Part shown: one piece after another, positions 27,236 to 35,334 of the stretch
Layout: each line of letters begins with the position of its first letter
How positions within the stretch are numbered: position 1 is the stretch's first letter
Source of the DNA: Desulfitobacterium dehalogenans ATCC 51507
GTDB lineage: Bacteria > Bacillota > Desulfitobacteriia > Desulfitobacteriales > Desulfitobacteriaceae
DNA: 64,000 nucleotides
Reading direction: 5' to 3'
Assembly: GCF_000243155.2 (NCBI RefSeq)
Contig: NC_018017.1
Coordinates: forward strand, 3,658,001 to 3,722,000
Made by a program: the position numbers and the translations under genes
Notes under the pieces: generated by a model
The model's input: the letters and a program-made list of their open reading frames with translations, nothing else
What the model was told of the DNA's origin: nothing
Database searches by the model: none

Positions 27236-29032
27236 TTATTTTGCTCCTTCTAAAGCTTGGGCTACAGCTTCCATAATACCTTTACTGGTCATAGTGGCAC
27301 CACCGACGACATCCACTTCAGTGACTTGCTTTCTGATGATTTCACCAACCACGCCCTCTTCAGCGTTCTCGAATATACCGGGGGTTTCGGCATGCTCCTT
27401 CAGCGTTACTTTAATAACTTGACCGTCTTTAACCACGACTTCTACCTTAATCTCGCCACCTTTACCTTGGCCAACACCAGTGTAGGTGCCGTCTTTGTAG
27501 TTAGCTTCGACTTCCGGTTTCGCCTCAGCAGGTTTAGCAGCAGCTTGGATAGTGGGTTCAGTGATTCCACCGTTCTCCATCACATAAGCATGAGCACCAG
27601 ATCCGGCGATACGACCAAAGATTACAATATCGGCAACCGCATTGCCACCAAGACGGTTTCCACCATGAACCCCACCGGTAATTTCACCACCGGCAAAGAG
27701 TCCCGGAATGGGATTGCCCTCTGTGTTGAGTACTTGAGCCTCTGTATTGATCTTCACCCCACCCATAGTATGGTGAATTGCAGGAGCACATAATCCGGCA
27801 TAGTATTTAGATTGGGTAAGAGGGAACTCCATACTAGCCCGTCCAAAATCCGGGTCGCTGCCAGATGCTTGATATCCGGCGTACTTTTCCATGGTTTCTT
27901 TCAAATTAGCTGGGTCGACACCGATTTGTTCAGCCAGACCTTCAATAGTATCGGCTTCAAAAATGATTCCACCCTTGATATAGGATTCGATAGCTTTTAA
28001 GCTTTCACGGACTTCTTGATCGAATAATAGATAAGCTTGACCACCCGTTTGTTTCAAGATGGCTTCTGAAACCACATCACGAGTTTCTAATTCATTGATG
28101 AAGCGCTTTCCTTCTTTATTCACGAGAATTGCCCCATTACCACGAACACCTTCAGTGTACATGGTTTGGTCAGTAGGATTTACAGTGGGATGGGTTTGAA
28201 TTTGATCCATATCGACGAAATCAGCACCGATTTTTTCGGCCATGACGATTCCGTCCCCTGTAGCCCCTTTATGATTGGTTGTTGCAAAACCTTTCAGGGA
28301 CGATTTGTACTTGGTCACCATATCTGCATTGGCTCCGAAACCACCGGTAGCCAAAACCACAGCTTTGGCATTAATGGTATAGGTTCCTTCTTCACCTGTT
28401 ACTTTAACTCCGGTTACTGCTCCATTAACATCGACAAGAATTTCTTCGGCTTTGGTATTAAGGAGAATGGGAATGCCTAGCTCTTTAACTTTATTGTTTA
28501 AGGTAGTAACGAGCATAGGACCAACAGCACTTGTATCTGAGGGACGGTGAATCCGTTTTACACTGGCTCCGCCAAACATACCGACCACGCTTAAATCGCC
28601 GCCGATTTCATTGACCCAGTCTACCGCAGCGGCAGAGTGTTCAGCCAGAGTTCTAACCAGTGCTTCATCATTGAGGTTATGTCCGCCCTTCATGGTATCC
28701 TCCACAAAAAGCTCGATGGAGTCTTCAATCCCATCTCTTTCTTGATACTTAGTAGGAGCTGCATTTAAACCACCTGTGGAACGAACACTGTTTCCGCCTG
28801 TAATGGGCATCTTTTCCACAAGAACCACATTCTTCGCACCATCTTGTACCGCTTGAATAGCTGCAGTCATTCCTGCTCCGCCGGCACCGATAACTACGAT
28901 ATCCGCACTTTTGTCTTGTACGACAAGTGTACTCGTTCCAGGAGTTTCATTGGTTGCAGATTCCGTGCTACAGCCTGTGATAGGACCAACGACCATTAAA
29001 AGGGCAAGAATCAACACGCTAATCTTTTTCAT
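27236..29032 (-). CDS. Fumarate-reductase-like flavoprotein, lipoprotein with C-terminal FMN-binding domain
   Basis: 598-residue exported reductase of the flavocytochrome c / urocanate-reductase superfamily. Lipoprotein signal with lipobox GPITGC (Cys21); FAD-binding domain from about 43 (ADIVVIGAGGAGMTAAIQA, EKMPITGGNS), catalytic region with THPTVN and HHTMGGVKIN, closing FAD loop GGVHGGNRLGGNAVADIVIFG; then an FMN_bind domain (about 510-598) ending DVVGGATMTSKG, where Thr is the expected covalent FMN site. No CxxCH heme site, so electrons must enter through the bound FMN. The substrate-gripping Arg cannot be assigned with confidence; fumarate, urocanate and other enoates are all possible. 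Regulated most likely by the adjacent CitAB-like pair. Confidence 0.88.
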   Translation of the reverse strand: MKKISVLILALLMVVGPITGCSTESATNETPGTSTLVVQDKSADIVVIGAGGAGMTAAIQAVQDGAKNVVLVEKMPITGGNSVRSTGGLNAAPTKYQERDGIEDSIELFVEDTMKGGHNLNDEALVRTLAEHSAAAVDWVNEIGGDLSVVGMFGGASVKRIHRPSDTSAVGPMLVTTLNNKVKELGIPILLNTKAEEILVDVNGAVTGVKVTGEEGTYTINAKAVVLATGGFGANADMVTKYKSSLKGFATTNHKGATGDGIVMAEKIGADFVDMDQIQTHPTVNPTDQTMYTEGVRGNGAILVNKEGKRFINELETRDVVSEAILKQTGGQAYLLFDQEVRESLKAIESYIKGGIIFEADTIEGLAEQIGVDPANLKETMEKYAGYQASGSDPDFGRASMEFPLTQSKYYAGLCAPAIHHTMGGVKINTEAQVLNTEGNPIPGLFAGGEITGGVHGGNRLGGNAVADIVIFGRIAGSGAHAYVMENGGITEPTIQAAAKPAEAKPEVEANYKDGTYTGVGQGKGGEIKVEVVVKDGQVIKVTLKEHAETPGIFENAEEGVVGEIIRKQVTEVDVVGGATMTSKGIMEAVAQALEGAK

Positions 29033-29136
29033 ACTCCTTTTCCTCTCCTTTTCAATTTTTGTCTAGAAGGCTTAATAAGCCCTTTGCCGACTATTTAACC
29101 TTCCTTTTGTCCATAATAAATCTTTCACAAAATATT

Positions 29137-29159
29137 AAACAGTTTAAGTAAGTTTAAAA
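29137..29159. promoter_or_regulatory. Repeat cluster upstream of the flavoprotein gene
   Basis: A 13-bp palindrome TTAAACAGTTTAA (29137-29149) shares its right half with a direct repeat AGTTTAA at 29143-29149 and 29153-29159 (10-bp period). About 105 bp upstream of the gene and next to the two-component system genes, a reasonable place for a response-regulator site. No experimental basis. Confidence 0.4.
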
Positions 29160-29203
29160 AGAGTTATGTAATTTATGAAAGTGAACATAGTCCAATTAAG
29201 CCT

Positions 29204-29243
29204 AAAAAAAGGAAAGTATCGGAGCATTCACCCCAGTACTTTC
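29204..29243 (-). terminator. Terminator after the CitB-like regulator
   Basis: Stem GAAAGTA / TACTTTC extended by TGGGG / CTCCG across one mismatch, with seven T residues following on the minus strand; 22 bp past the stop. Confidence 0.82.
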
Positions 29244-29264
29244 TTTCCTGATAAATAGCTAATT

Positions 29265-29993
29265 CTACTGAATTTCTTTTAAATACTGTTTGAAGTCCTT
29301 TACTTTCAACTGATTGATTCGATGATAATTAACCGGCCTACCTACAGCTCCATAACTGATCTCTGTATTCAAAACCTCTTGCCCGCGTAAAAAGCTTATA
29401 TATTTACTCATGGAAACGCGAGAAATTCCTACCCTCTGAGCCATTTCCTCTGTGGTGAAGGATGTATCACAAGTTACCAGGATATGATCCCAGACCAATT
29501 TTAAGGTGTCTCGGCTAATGCCCTTTGGCAGATCAGGTTTTTTCTCGACAATCTCTTCCTCTTCCTTATTAAAAATCTGCTCATCCAGATCCTTTTGGCT
29601 GAGCTTTTCCTTGTTTTTCATAAGCAGTTCTCTTTTTTTGTAAGCATTAAGTGCATCCCGAAAACGCTCATACTCAAAAGGCTTAATTAGATAATCCACC
29701 GCGCCATGCTGAAGAGCCTTGCGAATGCTTTGGCTATCCGTGGATGCTGACACAATAATGACATCAGATTCTATCTCGCTTTTTCGAAGTTGAGTGAGAA
29801 ATTCCAGACCATTAATGCCGGGCATAAAAATATCGAGAAGAATTAAATCAACCTTTTTCTTTTTTAACACCTTCATAGCTTCAGCTGCCGATCCAGCACT
29901 AGCAACCAGTTGAAATCCTCCGACTTGTTCCAGATAAAGACGATTGAGTTCAGCGACCATCGGGTCATCTTCTATAATTAGTGCTTTAATCAT
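29265..29993 (-). CDS. CitB/DcuR/MalR-type response regulator
   Basis: 242-residue response regulator of the citrate/C4-dicarboxylate class. Receiver: LIIEDDPMVAELN acidic pocket, phospho-Asp in LILLDIFMPGING, VSASTD, LIKPF lysine. The C-terminal helix-turn-helix (about 175-225: TTEEMAQRVGISRVSMSKYI, YGAVGRPVNYH) is of the CitB/DpiA type. Overlaps the sensor stop by 4 nt, so the two are translationally coupled. Ends in a terminator. Probable target is the adjacent flavoprotein gene. Confidence 0.9.
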   Translation of the reverse strand: MIKALIIEDDPMVAELNRLYLEQVGGFQLVASAGSAAEAMKVLKKKKVDLILLDIFMPGINGLEFLTQLRKSEIESDVIIVSASTDSQSIRKALQHGAVDYLIKPFEYERFRDALNAYKKRELLMKNKEKLSQKDLDEQIFNKEEEEIVEKKPDLPKGISRDTLKLVWDHILVTCDTSFTTEEMAQRVGISRVSMSKYISFLRGQEVLNTEISYGAVGRPVNYHRINQLKVKDFKQYLKEIQ

Positions 29994-31591
29994 AGCGTCT
30001 CCTCCAAAGGGTCGTAAGGTAGGAAAATTTTAAAGGTGGTACCTTTATTATCTCCTGAATCAATATGAATTCGCCCTTTTCGTTGTTCCACACTTTTCTG
30101 AACCAAAAACAATCCAAAACCGCGGCCATTGGATTTAGTAGAATAGCCTTTAACAAAGATATCTTTCATGACAGGAGTGGGAATTCCTGATCCCTGGTCA
30201 GAAACCCGGATGACCAATTCCCCTTCACTGTATATAAGGCTGAGCTCTACCTCTTTATAATCTTTCTCTTTTACGGCCTCAAAGGAATTGGTTAAAAGAT
30301 TTCCGATAATAGTTACCAGGTCATGAACCATGGATGAATCTTTGGCCTGGGGACAATAACTCTCTTCGTCGAGCACCAGTTCACCGCCATTTTCCCGGGC
30401 ATAACTCATTTTAGCTTGGATAAACCCTGCAAGGATAGGATCTCGGATATTACGGACAATTGGTCCGCCCTTGGTTTGATATTGATTGGCGATCTGACTT
30501 ACATAAGGTCCTAATTGATCATAATTCTTCATATGAACCAAACCCAGAATCACATGGATTTTATTCATAAATTCATGGGCCTGAGCTCTTAATGCCTCCG
30601 CATAAATCTTTACCCCGGATAGCTCTTCCCCTAATTGCTTAATTTCTGTTTTGTCCCGAAAGGTTGAGACAGCACCCACAATTTCCCCATTCACTTTTAA
30701 AGGCACCGTATTAGTAAGAAGAGTAACTCCCCGAACATCATATTCTAAATCCAGCACCGGCTCACCCTTATCAAGGACGTGTTTAAATACTGGATTAGGA
30801 ATCATCTCCATATCAACTTCTTTTACATCACCGATTCCTGCCAGGCTCATGAGGCGCGTCGCTTCAGCGTTGGTTAACGTGACCTCTCCCTCAGCATCGA
30901 TAGCTACGATCCCTTCTCTCACCGACTCCAGCATAGCGCTCCGTTCCTGAAGAATCCGAGCGATCTCAAAGGGTTCCAGCCCAAACATAATTTTCTTGAT
31001 GCGCTTGGCCAAAAAGATCGCCCCCAGGATTCCCACAATAAGCCCTAAGCCCATACCGAAATATGTTTTTGACCGGCTTTCTTTCACAGCCTCTTCAACA
31101 GTATTCATAAGAATACCCACAGCGACGGCGCCCACTTGCTTACCCTCTTCATCAAAAACGGGAGAGAAGGCCCGCATGGACAAACCTAAGGTTCCTTCAG
31201 CTGTGGAAATATGTTCCTTGCCCTGCAGAACCGCTCCTTCATCTCCTCCCATAAATGGTTTTCCCAGTTCATTAATATTGGGATGGGATACACGAATACC
31301 TTCCATGTCCATGACCACAATGAAATTTACTTTAGTCAAGTCCATCAATTCACTGGCATAGGTTTGAATCTCGCTTTTATCCCGCCGATCACCGAGGCCT
31401 TCAATAACGATAGGTGAATGGGCCACGATCCGGGATATATTCACTGCCCGACTGGCAATATTTTTCTCCGTAACGGTGGCTACTTCTTCGCTTACCAAAA
31501 CATTCGTAACCAATAAAGATAAAGCCACCACTAAGCAGATTAATATTAGTATTGTTTTTTCCAGGCTGAGATAATTCCTAGGTTTTTTCAT
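29990..31591 (-). CDS. CitA/DcuS-type sensor histidine kinase
   Basis: 533-residue membrane sensor. TM1 at about 12-33, external PAS/PDC-type ligand domain (34-175) with the conserved RVSHPNINELGKPF segment and SPVFDEEGKQVGAV, TM2 at 177-196, cytoplasmic PAS (about 215-310), H-box RAQAHEFMNKIHVILGL (phospho-His 339), ATP-binding domain with N-box LLTNSFEAV, DQGSGIP and GRGFGLFLVQ. The H-box is diagnostic of sensors for citrate, fumarate, malate and related acids. Starts 9 bp after murJ, so it may be read from an upstream promoter as well. Confidence 0.92.
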   Translation of the reverse strand: MKKPRNYLSLEKTILILICLVVALSLLVTNVLVSEEVATVTEKNIASRAVNISRIVAHSPIVIEGLGDRRDKSEIQTYASELMDLTKVNFIVVMDMEGIRVSHPNINELGKPFMGGDEGAVLQGKEHISTAEGTLGLSMRAFSPVFDEEGKQVGAVAVGILMNTVEEAVKESRSKTYFGMGLGLIVGILGAIFLAKRIKKIMFGLEPFEIARILQERSAMLESVREGIVAIDAEGEVTLTNAEATRLMSLAGIGDVKEVDMEMIPNPVFKHVLDKGEPVLDLEYDVRGVTLLTNTVPLKVNGEIVGAVSTFRDKTEIKQLGEELSGVKIYAEALRAQAHEFMNKIHVILGLVHMKNYDQLGPYVSQIANQYQTKGGPIVRNIRDPILAGFIQAKMSYARENGGELVLDEESYCPQAKDSSMVHDLVTIIGNLLTNSFEAVKEKDYKEVELSLIYSEGELVIRVSDQGSGIPTPVMKDIFVKGYSTKSNGRGFGLFLVQKSVEQRKGRIHIDSGDNKGTTFKIFLPYDPLEETL

Positions 31592-31600
31592 TGTGCCGAC

Positions 31601-33166
31601 TTACCCTCTCTTGAAGCGTTTCTGGAACAATCCTAGGGTCTGGTCAAATTCCTCCATCCCCATAATCTTTGTTATACCGGCAAAAATAAGTGCGCCTATA
31701 AAGGTTCCCACCAGCAAGACAAAGACGGAAGCAAATTTTCCCACTCCTACAAGGGAGGTCAGCCACTGCCCCCCAAACCAGACTGCAATCCCCATCACAC
31801 CGGAGGCCAGCAACGTCTTCAGGGTGGTTGTGAGCATTCTCCAGCCGTCGATAGATTTCAACCGCTTGCGCAAGAGATAAAGGAGCAGGATCATATTAAG
31901 CAGGGCGGCTAAGGAAGTAGCAAAAGCCAGACCGCCGCTTTGCAGGGGTTTGACCAAGAGAAACATGAAAGCCACATTGGCTAACATGGAGATAATGCCG
32001 ATGATGACCGGAGTCCAGGTATCCTGAAGAGCATAAAACATCCGAGGCAGGATTTGAATCACGGATTGAGCGGAGATCCCTACAGCAAAGTACAAAAGAG
32101 GAATAGCCGTAGCGAAAGTATCTACAGGGGTAAAGGCACCATGCTCAAAGAGTACCCGAATCAAGGGATAGCGTAAAACAATCATTCCCACAGAAATGGG
32201 TAAGGTAATAAAAATTACCATACGCACAGCAAGAGATGAAGTCAGAACAAATTCTTTCCACTTATTCAGTGTAGCATGTTCGTTTAAGGTTGGAAACACA
32301 GCTACGGCAATAGCCAAGGCAAAAATACCCACCGGCAGTTGGTATAAACGGTAAGAGTACCACACTGCCGTCAAGCTGCCTTCGATAAGGTGGGACCCTA
32401 AGTTTGAGTTTACCACCACTTGGATTTGGTTCAAGGAATAGCTGAGAATGATGGGAACGGCTAGAACCGCTATTTTGCGAACTCCGGGATGCCGCCAATC
32501 AATGATAGGGTAATAACGAAGACCTTGACGGCGCAGAGCAGGTATCTGTACCACAAAGTTAAGCAAGGCTCCCACCACGACCCCGATAGCAAAGCCTGAG
32601 ATGGATTCCGGATCATCGGGTCGTGCCAGAATCACACCGAAGACAATGACGCTGGCATTATATAGAACCGTACCCAAGGCACTGGGCCAAAAGATTTTAT
32701 AGGAGTTTAAGATTCCCATGGTAATTCCGCTTAAAGCCAGGAGCAGGGGTTGAATCAAGATAATTCGGGTGAGAAGGACCGTTAGAGCTTGGTTTTCCGC
32801 CGTAAATCCGGGTACCTGCAAGCGAATAAAATGGGGAGTAAAGATCAGGGCTATGATAACTAAAACACTTAAAAGCAAGAGGATTAGATTAATGAAGGAA
32901 CTGGCTACCCGCCACCCTTCCTCTTCCTTTCCTTTATGGATATATTCCGAGAATACAGGAATAAAGGCAGAGCTCAAAACTCCGCCTACTAAAAGCCAAT
33001 AAATTAAATCCGGAAGAATAAATGCCGTTTGATAAGCATCGGTCACTCCCGTTTTTCCATAGAAATTCGCCATCAAGGATTCTCTTAAGAAGCCCAGAAT
33101 CCTTGAAGCAAGCTGTGTAAGCATTAAGAGTCCGGCCGCCATAGCTACCGTCCGCGTACCTGACAT
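31601..33166 (-). CDS. murJ: Lipid II flippase MurJ
   Basis: 521-residue MOP-superfamily transporter (MviN/MurJ) that moves lipid II across the membrane for peptidoglycan synthesis. About 14 membrane segments; signature parts are RILGFLRESLMANFYGKTGVTDAYQ near the N-terminus (written here for family recognition: residues 22-46 with the conserved Arg-Glu pair), LLVGGVLSSAFIPVF, and YSLNQIQVVVNSNLGS in the middle. AAAGGGG precedes the ATG. It lies between spoIIP and the two-component genes, not its usual site, and may serve sporulation or vegetative growth. Confidence 0.9.
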   Translation of the reverse strand: MSGTRTVAMAAGLLMLTQLASRILGFLRESLMANFYGKTGVTDAYQTAFILPDLIYWLLVGGVLSSAFIPVFSEYIHKGKEEEGWRVASSFINLILLLLSVLVIIALIFTPHFIRLQVPGFTAENQALTVLLTRIILIQPLLLALSGITMGILNSYKIFWPSALGTVLYNASVIVFGVILARPDDPESISGFAIGVVVGALLNFVVQIPALRRQGLRYYPIIDWRHPGVRKIAVLAVPIILSYSLNQIQVVVNSNLGSHLIEGSLTAVWYSYRLYQLPVGIFALAIAVAVFPTLNEHATLNKWKEFVLTSSLAVRMVIFITLPISVGMIVLRYPLIRVLFEHGAFTPVDTFATAIPLLYFAVGISAQSVIQILPRMFYALQDTWTPVIIGIISMLANVAFMFLLVKPLQSGGLAFATSLAALLNMILLLYLLRKRLKSIDGWRMLTTTLKTLLASGVMGIAVWFGGQWLTSLVGVGKFASVFVLLVGTFIGALIFAGITKIMGMEEFDQTLGLFQKRFKRG

Positions 33167-33224
33167 AATTTCGTCCCCTTTTGCCTCTCATCTTGATGCC
33201 AAAATTCTCTAATATGGAATTATA

Positions 33225-34289
33225 TCATTCTTTCAACCAATCCGCCAATAAGCTTCCCAAGATTTCTGCAGTCCCTTCCGCCTCTTCATAGGTATTCAGT
33301 TGACTACCGATTTCAAACAGAATAGCTCCATCCAGCAAATGCTGATTATAGCGGGCATCCGAGGCATAGGTTATTCGGGGAATAAATAATCCCGGATATT
33401 TCTCCTCCGCAAAAGCAATAATCTCTTTGGCCAGGGCGTCATTCTTTTCCCAATGAGGATTTTTTTGGCCGATGACGATCATTACCCGTCCAACTTCTTT
33501 GCCCTGGATCATAACCGTGGACTTATTGACCCCTGGAGGCAGCCCATCCCGATGAAGATCCAAGAGGAGTTTTATAGAAGGATAATTCCTGACCAAGGCT
33601 GCGGCAGTATATACTGACTTACTGTAGGCTTTATTGAAATCTTCAACATCATGAAGTTCCAATGCTTGAACAGCTCGAATACCATGCTTACCTAAAGATT
33701 CCTTCAACGTTTTTCCGACACTGACTATCTCTCCGTTCCCCCCATCATCCCGTTCCTCTCCCCCGTCACCGGCGTAACTTTCCGAGTTGTGAGTATGATA
33801 AATACCAATAAGCACCTTATCATCCAGGGGGAGAACCGGTTGGGTTTCTGCTTGCCCCTTGGATGGGTTTAGCTGTATCTCCTCTAACTCAGGGATTTCT
33901 CCTTCATACTCAGGGTCTCCTGGGTTATAAGCCCAACCAATCCAAGCCGGCCCCCCAGGCGGCGGCGTGAAGTAGCTGAAAAAATAGGTACGCGCATCGG
34001 CCACATTGACACCAGTCAATAAAAAAGTTCCCAAGGAGACCCCTTGAGTTCTGACCTGATTAAGATACTCCCTCTCGGGCTGCGAATAGCCAGGGATTCC
34101 TTCCAAAATAATCGCTTCAAAAGGGAAACTTTGCTGGGCCATGACCCGAACCAATTGGCGGGAGGTTCCTTTTTCTAAAGCATAAAAAAATGAGCTCAGG
34201 AAAAGAAGGGTCAGTAAAACAAGCAGGAAACCGCGAGCCCATCGGGTAGAGGGCCAAAAACTCCATCGCCACTTCTTCGGAGAAAACAT
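33225..34289 (-). CDS. spoIIP: Stage II sporulation protein P
   Basis: 354-residue membrane-anchored amidase/endopeptidase needed for septal peptidoglycan thinning and engulfment during sporulation. One N-terminal membrane segment (about 20-42), then the catalytic domain with IGIYHTHNSESY (zinc histidines), LLLDLHRDG, and LFEIGSQLNTYEEA supplying the catalytic Glu. Preferred start ATG 34289 with AAGGA; a TTG at 34304 is also in frame. This gene identifies the host as a spore-former. In related genomes gpr lies between rpsT and spoIIP; here it is absent. Confidence 0.93.
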   Translation of the reverse strand: MFSPKKWRWSFWPSTRWARGFLLVLLTLLFLSSFFYALEKGTSRQLVRVMAQQSFPFEAIILEGIPGYSQPEREYLNQVRTQGVSLGTFLLTGVNVADARTYFFSYFTPPPGGPAWIGWAYNPGDPEYEGEIPELEEIQLNPSKGQAETQPVLPLDDKVLIGIYHTHNSESYAGDGGEERDDGGNGEIVSVGKTLKESLGKHGIRAVQALELHDVEDFNKAYSKSVYTAAALVRNYPSIKLLLDLHRDGLPPGVNKSTVMIQGKEVGRVMIVIGQKNPHWEKNDALAKEIIAFAEEKYPGLFIPRITYASDARYNQHLLDGAILFEIGSQLNTYEEAEGTAEILGSLLADWLKE

Positions 34290-34301
34290 ATCGTCCTTCA
34301 A

Positions 34302-34360
34302 CAAAAAACTTGTCCCCCTTTCCTTCTTTACTTAAGGAATATGAGGGACAAGTTTTTGTT
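34302..34360 (-). terminator. Hairpin between the holin-like gene and spoIIP
   Basis: Inverted repeat AACAAAAACTTGTCCC-type arms (34301-34316 and 34345-34360, one-base bulge) with a T-run at the minus-strand 3' side. Follows the holin-like gene by 20 bp. Shares the AACTTGTCC core with the hairpin at 35245-35292. Confidence 0.65.
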
Positions 34361-34380
34361 AGAACCTTTTGTGTATTGAA

Positions 34381-34713
34381 TTAGCGTAATTCTGTGGGTA
34401 CAAAAGCATCAACGATTCCGATGACTAAGGATGCCAGGAGAGCCCCAATAATACTGACTTGGATCGAGCCGGGTACAATAAACTGGCTGACGTAAATCAC
34501 TACGGCAGATACCAAGAAGCCAACAACTCCCCGATGCACCCGGGTAACTTTATCCCGTCCAAAAGCAAGCTCTACTACATATCCCAATACAGCAATGACA
34601 ACGGCTGCAATGAGTGCCCCAGTAAAGCCGGCGACTTTAAGACCGGGTACTATGTAGCTGACTAGGAGAAGGACCACGGCTGAAACAAGAAAGCGGACGA
34701 TCATTCCTAACAT
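34381..34713 (-). CDS. Holin-4 / YvlD-like small membrane protein
   Basis: 110-residue hydrophobic protein with four membrane segments in two similar halves (MIVRFLVSAVVLLLVSYIVP and GVVGFLVSAVVIYVSQFIVP), separated by AFGRDKVTRVHRG. This matches the phage_holin_4_2 / YvlD family, which is chromosomal and widespread in Firmicutes; no lytic role is implied. ATG 34713 follows GGAGG by 9 nt; the frame is open 36 bp further. Occupies the position where gpr is usually found. Confidence 0.75.
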   Translation of the reverse strand: MLGMIVRFLVSAVVLLLVSYIVPGLKVAGFTGALIAAVVIAVLGYVVELAFGRDKVTRVHRGVVGFLVSAVVIYVSQFIVPGSIQVSIIGALLASLVIGIVDAFVPTELR

Positions 34714-34815
34714 ATGTTGTTCCTCCATTTCAAATTGAATTTTAGGCATTTAGCCTAAATGCATCCTTTATAGTCTGAACAACTTTTATAAATATTATTT
34801 ATCCCGCATTAATCC

Positions 34816-34844
34816 TTGTAAATTTTAGGATTCAATGATAAAAT
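34816..34844 (+). promoter_or_regulatory. Promoter of rpsT
   Basis: TTGTAA (34816-34821), 17-bp spacer, TAAAAT (34839-34844), 52 bp upstream of the rpsT start codon. Confidence 0.65.
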
Positions 34845-34895
34845 AATCTTTGCGTATTCTGATGGAAAGATTCGATCCAAAGGGGGTGACCATAA

Positions 34896-35168
34896 GTGCC
34901 GAATATTAAGTCCGCAATCAAAAGAGTTGAAATTGCTAAAGCTCGCACCATTAAAAATGCGGCTGCAAAATCAACTTTACGCACAACGATTCGTCGTTTT
35001 GAAGAGTCTTTAAGCACGGACGCCGAAACCGCTAAAATCGCGTTAAATAAAGCTACCCGCGCTTTGGATAAAGCTTCTTCCAAAGGTTTAGTGCACAAAA
35101 ATACGGCTTCCCGTAAAAAATCTCGCTTAACCAAACGTTATGCGAAGCATTTTGCGCAAGTGGGCTAA
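34896..35168 (+). CDS. rpsT: 30S ribosomal protein S20
   Basis: 90-residue S20, a helical-bundle primary 16S-binding protein. Begins MPNIKSAIKRVEIAKARTIK with GTG as start codon and AGGGGGTGA 6 nt upstream. Ala/Lys-rich with the typical RTTIRRFEESL and KASSKGLVHKNTASRKKSRL blocks. Divergent from the holin-like gene and convergent with holA. An open frame on the opposite strand (34832-35134) is a shadow. Confidence 0.97.
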   Translation: MPNIKSAIKRVEIAKARTIKNAAAKSTLRTTIRRFEESLSTDAETAKIALNKATRALDKASSKGLVHKNTASRKKSRLTKRYAKHFAQVG

Positions 35169-35211
35169 GTCGTTCTATTCCAAATACGAATAAACTAAAA
35201 CGACATAGAAA

Positions 35212-35238
35212 GAGAGCAGATTGACTGCTCTTTTTTTA
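35212..35238 (+). terminator. Terminator of rpsT
   Basis: AGAGCAG-ATTGA-CTGCTCT followed by TTTTTTT, 44 bp past the stop. Confidence 0.88.
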
Positions 35239-35244
35239 CATCCC

Positions 35245-35292
35245 AAAACTTGTCCCAGAATAGACAACGTTGTCCATTCTAGGACAAGTTTT
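35245..35292. repeat. 48-bp inverted repeat between rpsT and holA
   Basis: Arms of 24 nt with two mismatches, centred on GACAACGTTGTC and bounded by AAAACTTGTCC / GGACAAGTTTT. On the minus strand it follows the holA stop by 43 bp and could end that transcript, though no long T-run is present. It shares AACTTGTCC with the hairpin at 34302-34360. Confidence 0.7.
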
Positions 35293-35334
35293 AATTTTTT
35301 CAGATTGTATCAGAGTAGGGGTGGATAAATACAT

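Noticed and set aside
34381-34713. Phage holin as a sign of prophage
   Set aside because: Single YvlD-like gene in a conserved chromosomal locus with no endolysin, integrase or structural genes nearby.
34832-35134. 100-residue open frame opposite rpsT
   Set aside because: Entirely antisense to S20, no ribosome site, composition mirrors the ribosomal gene.
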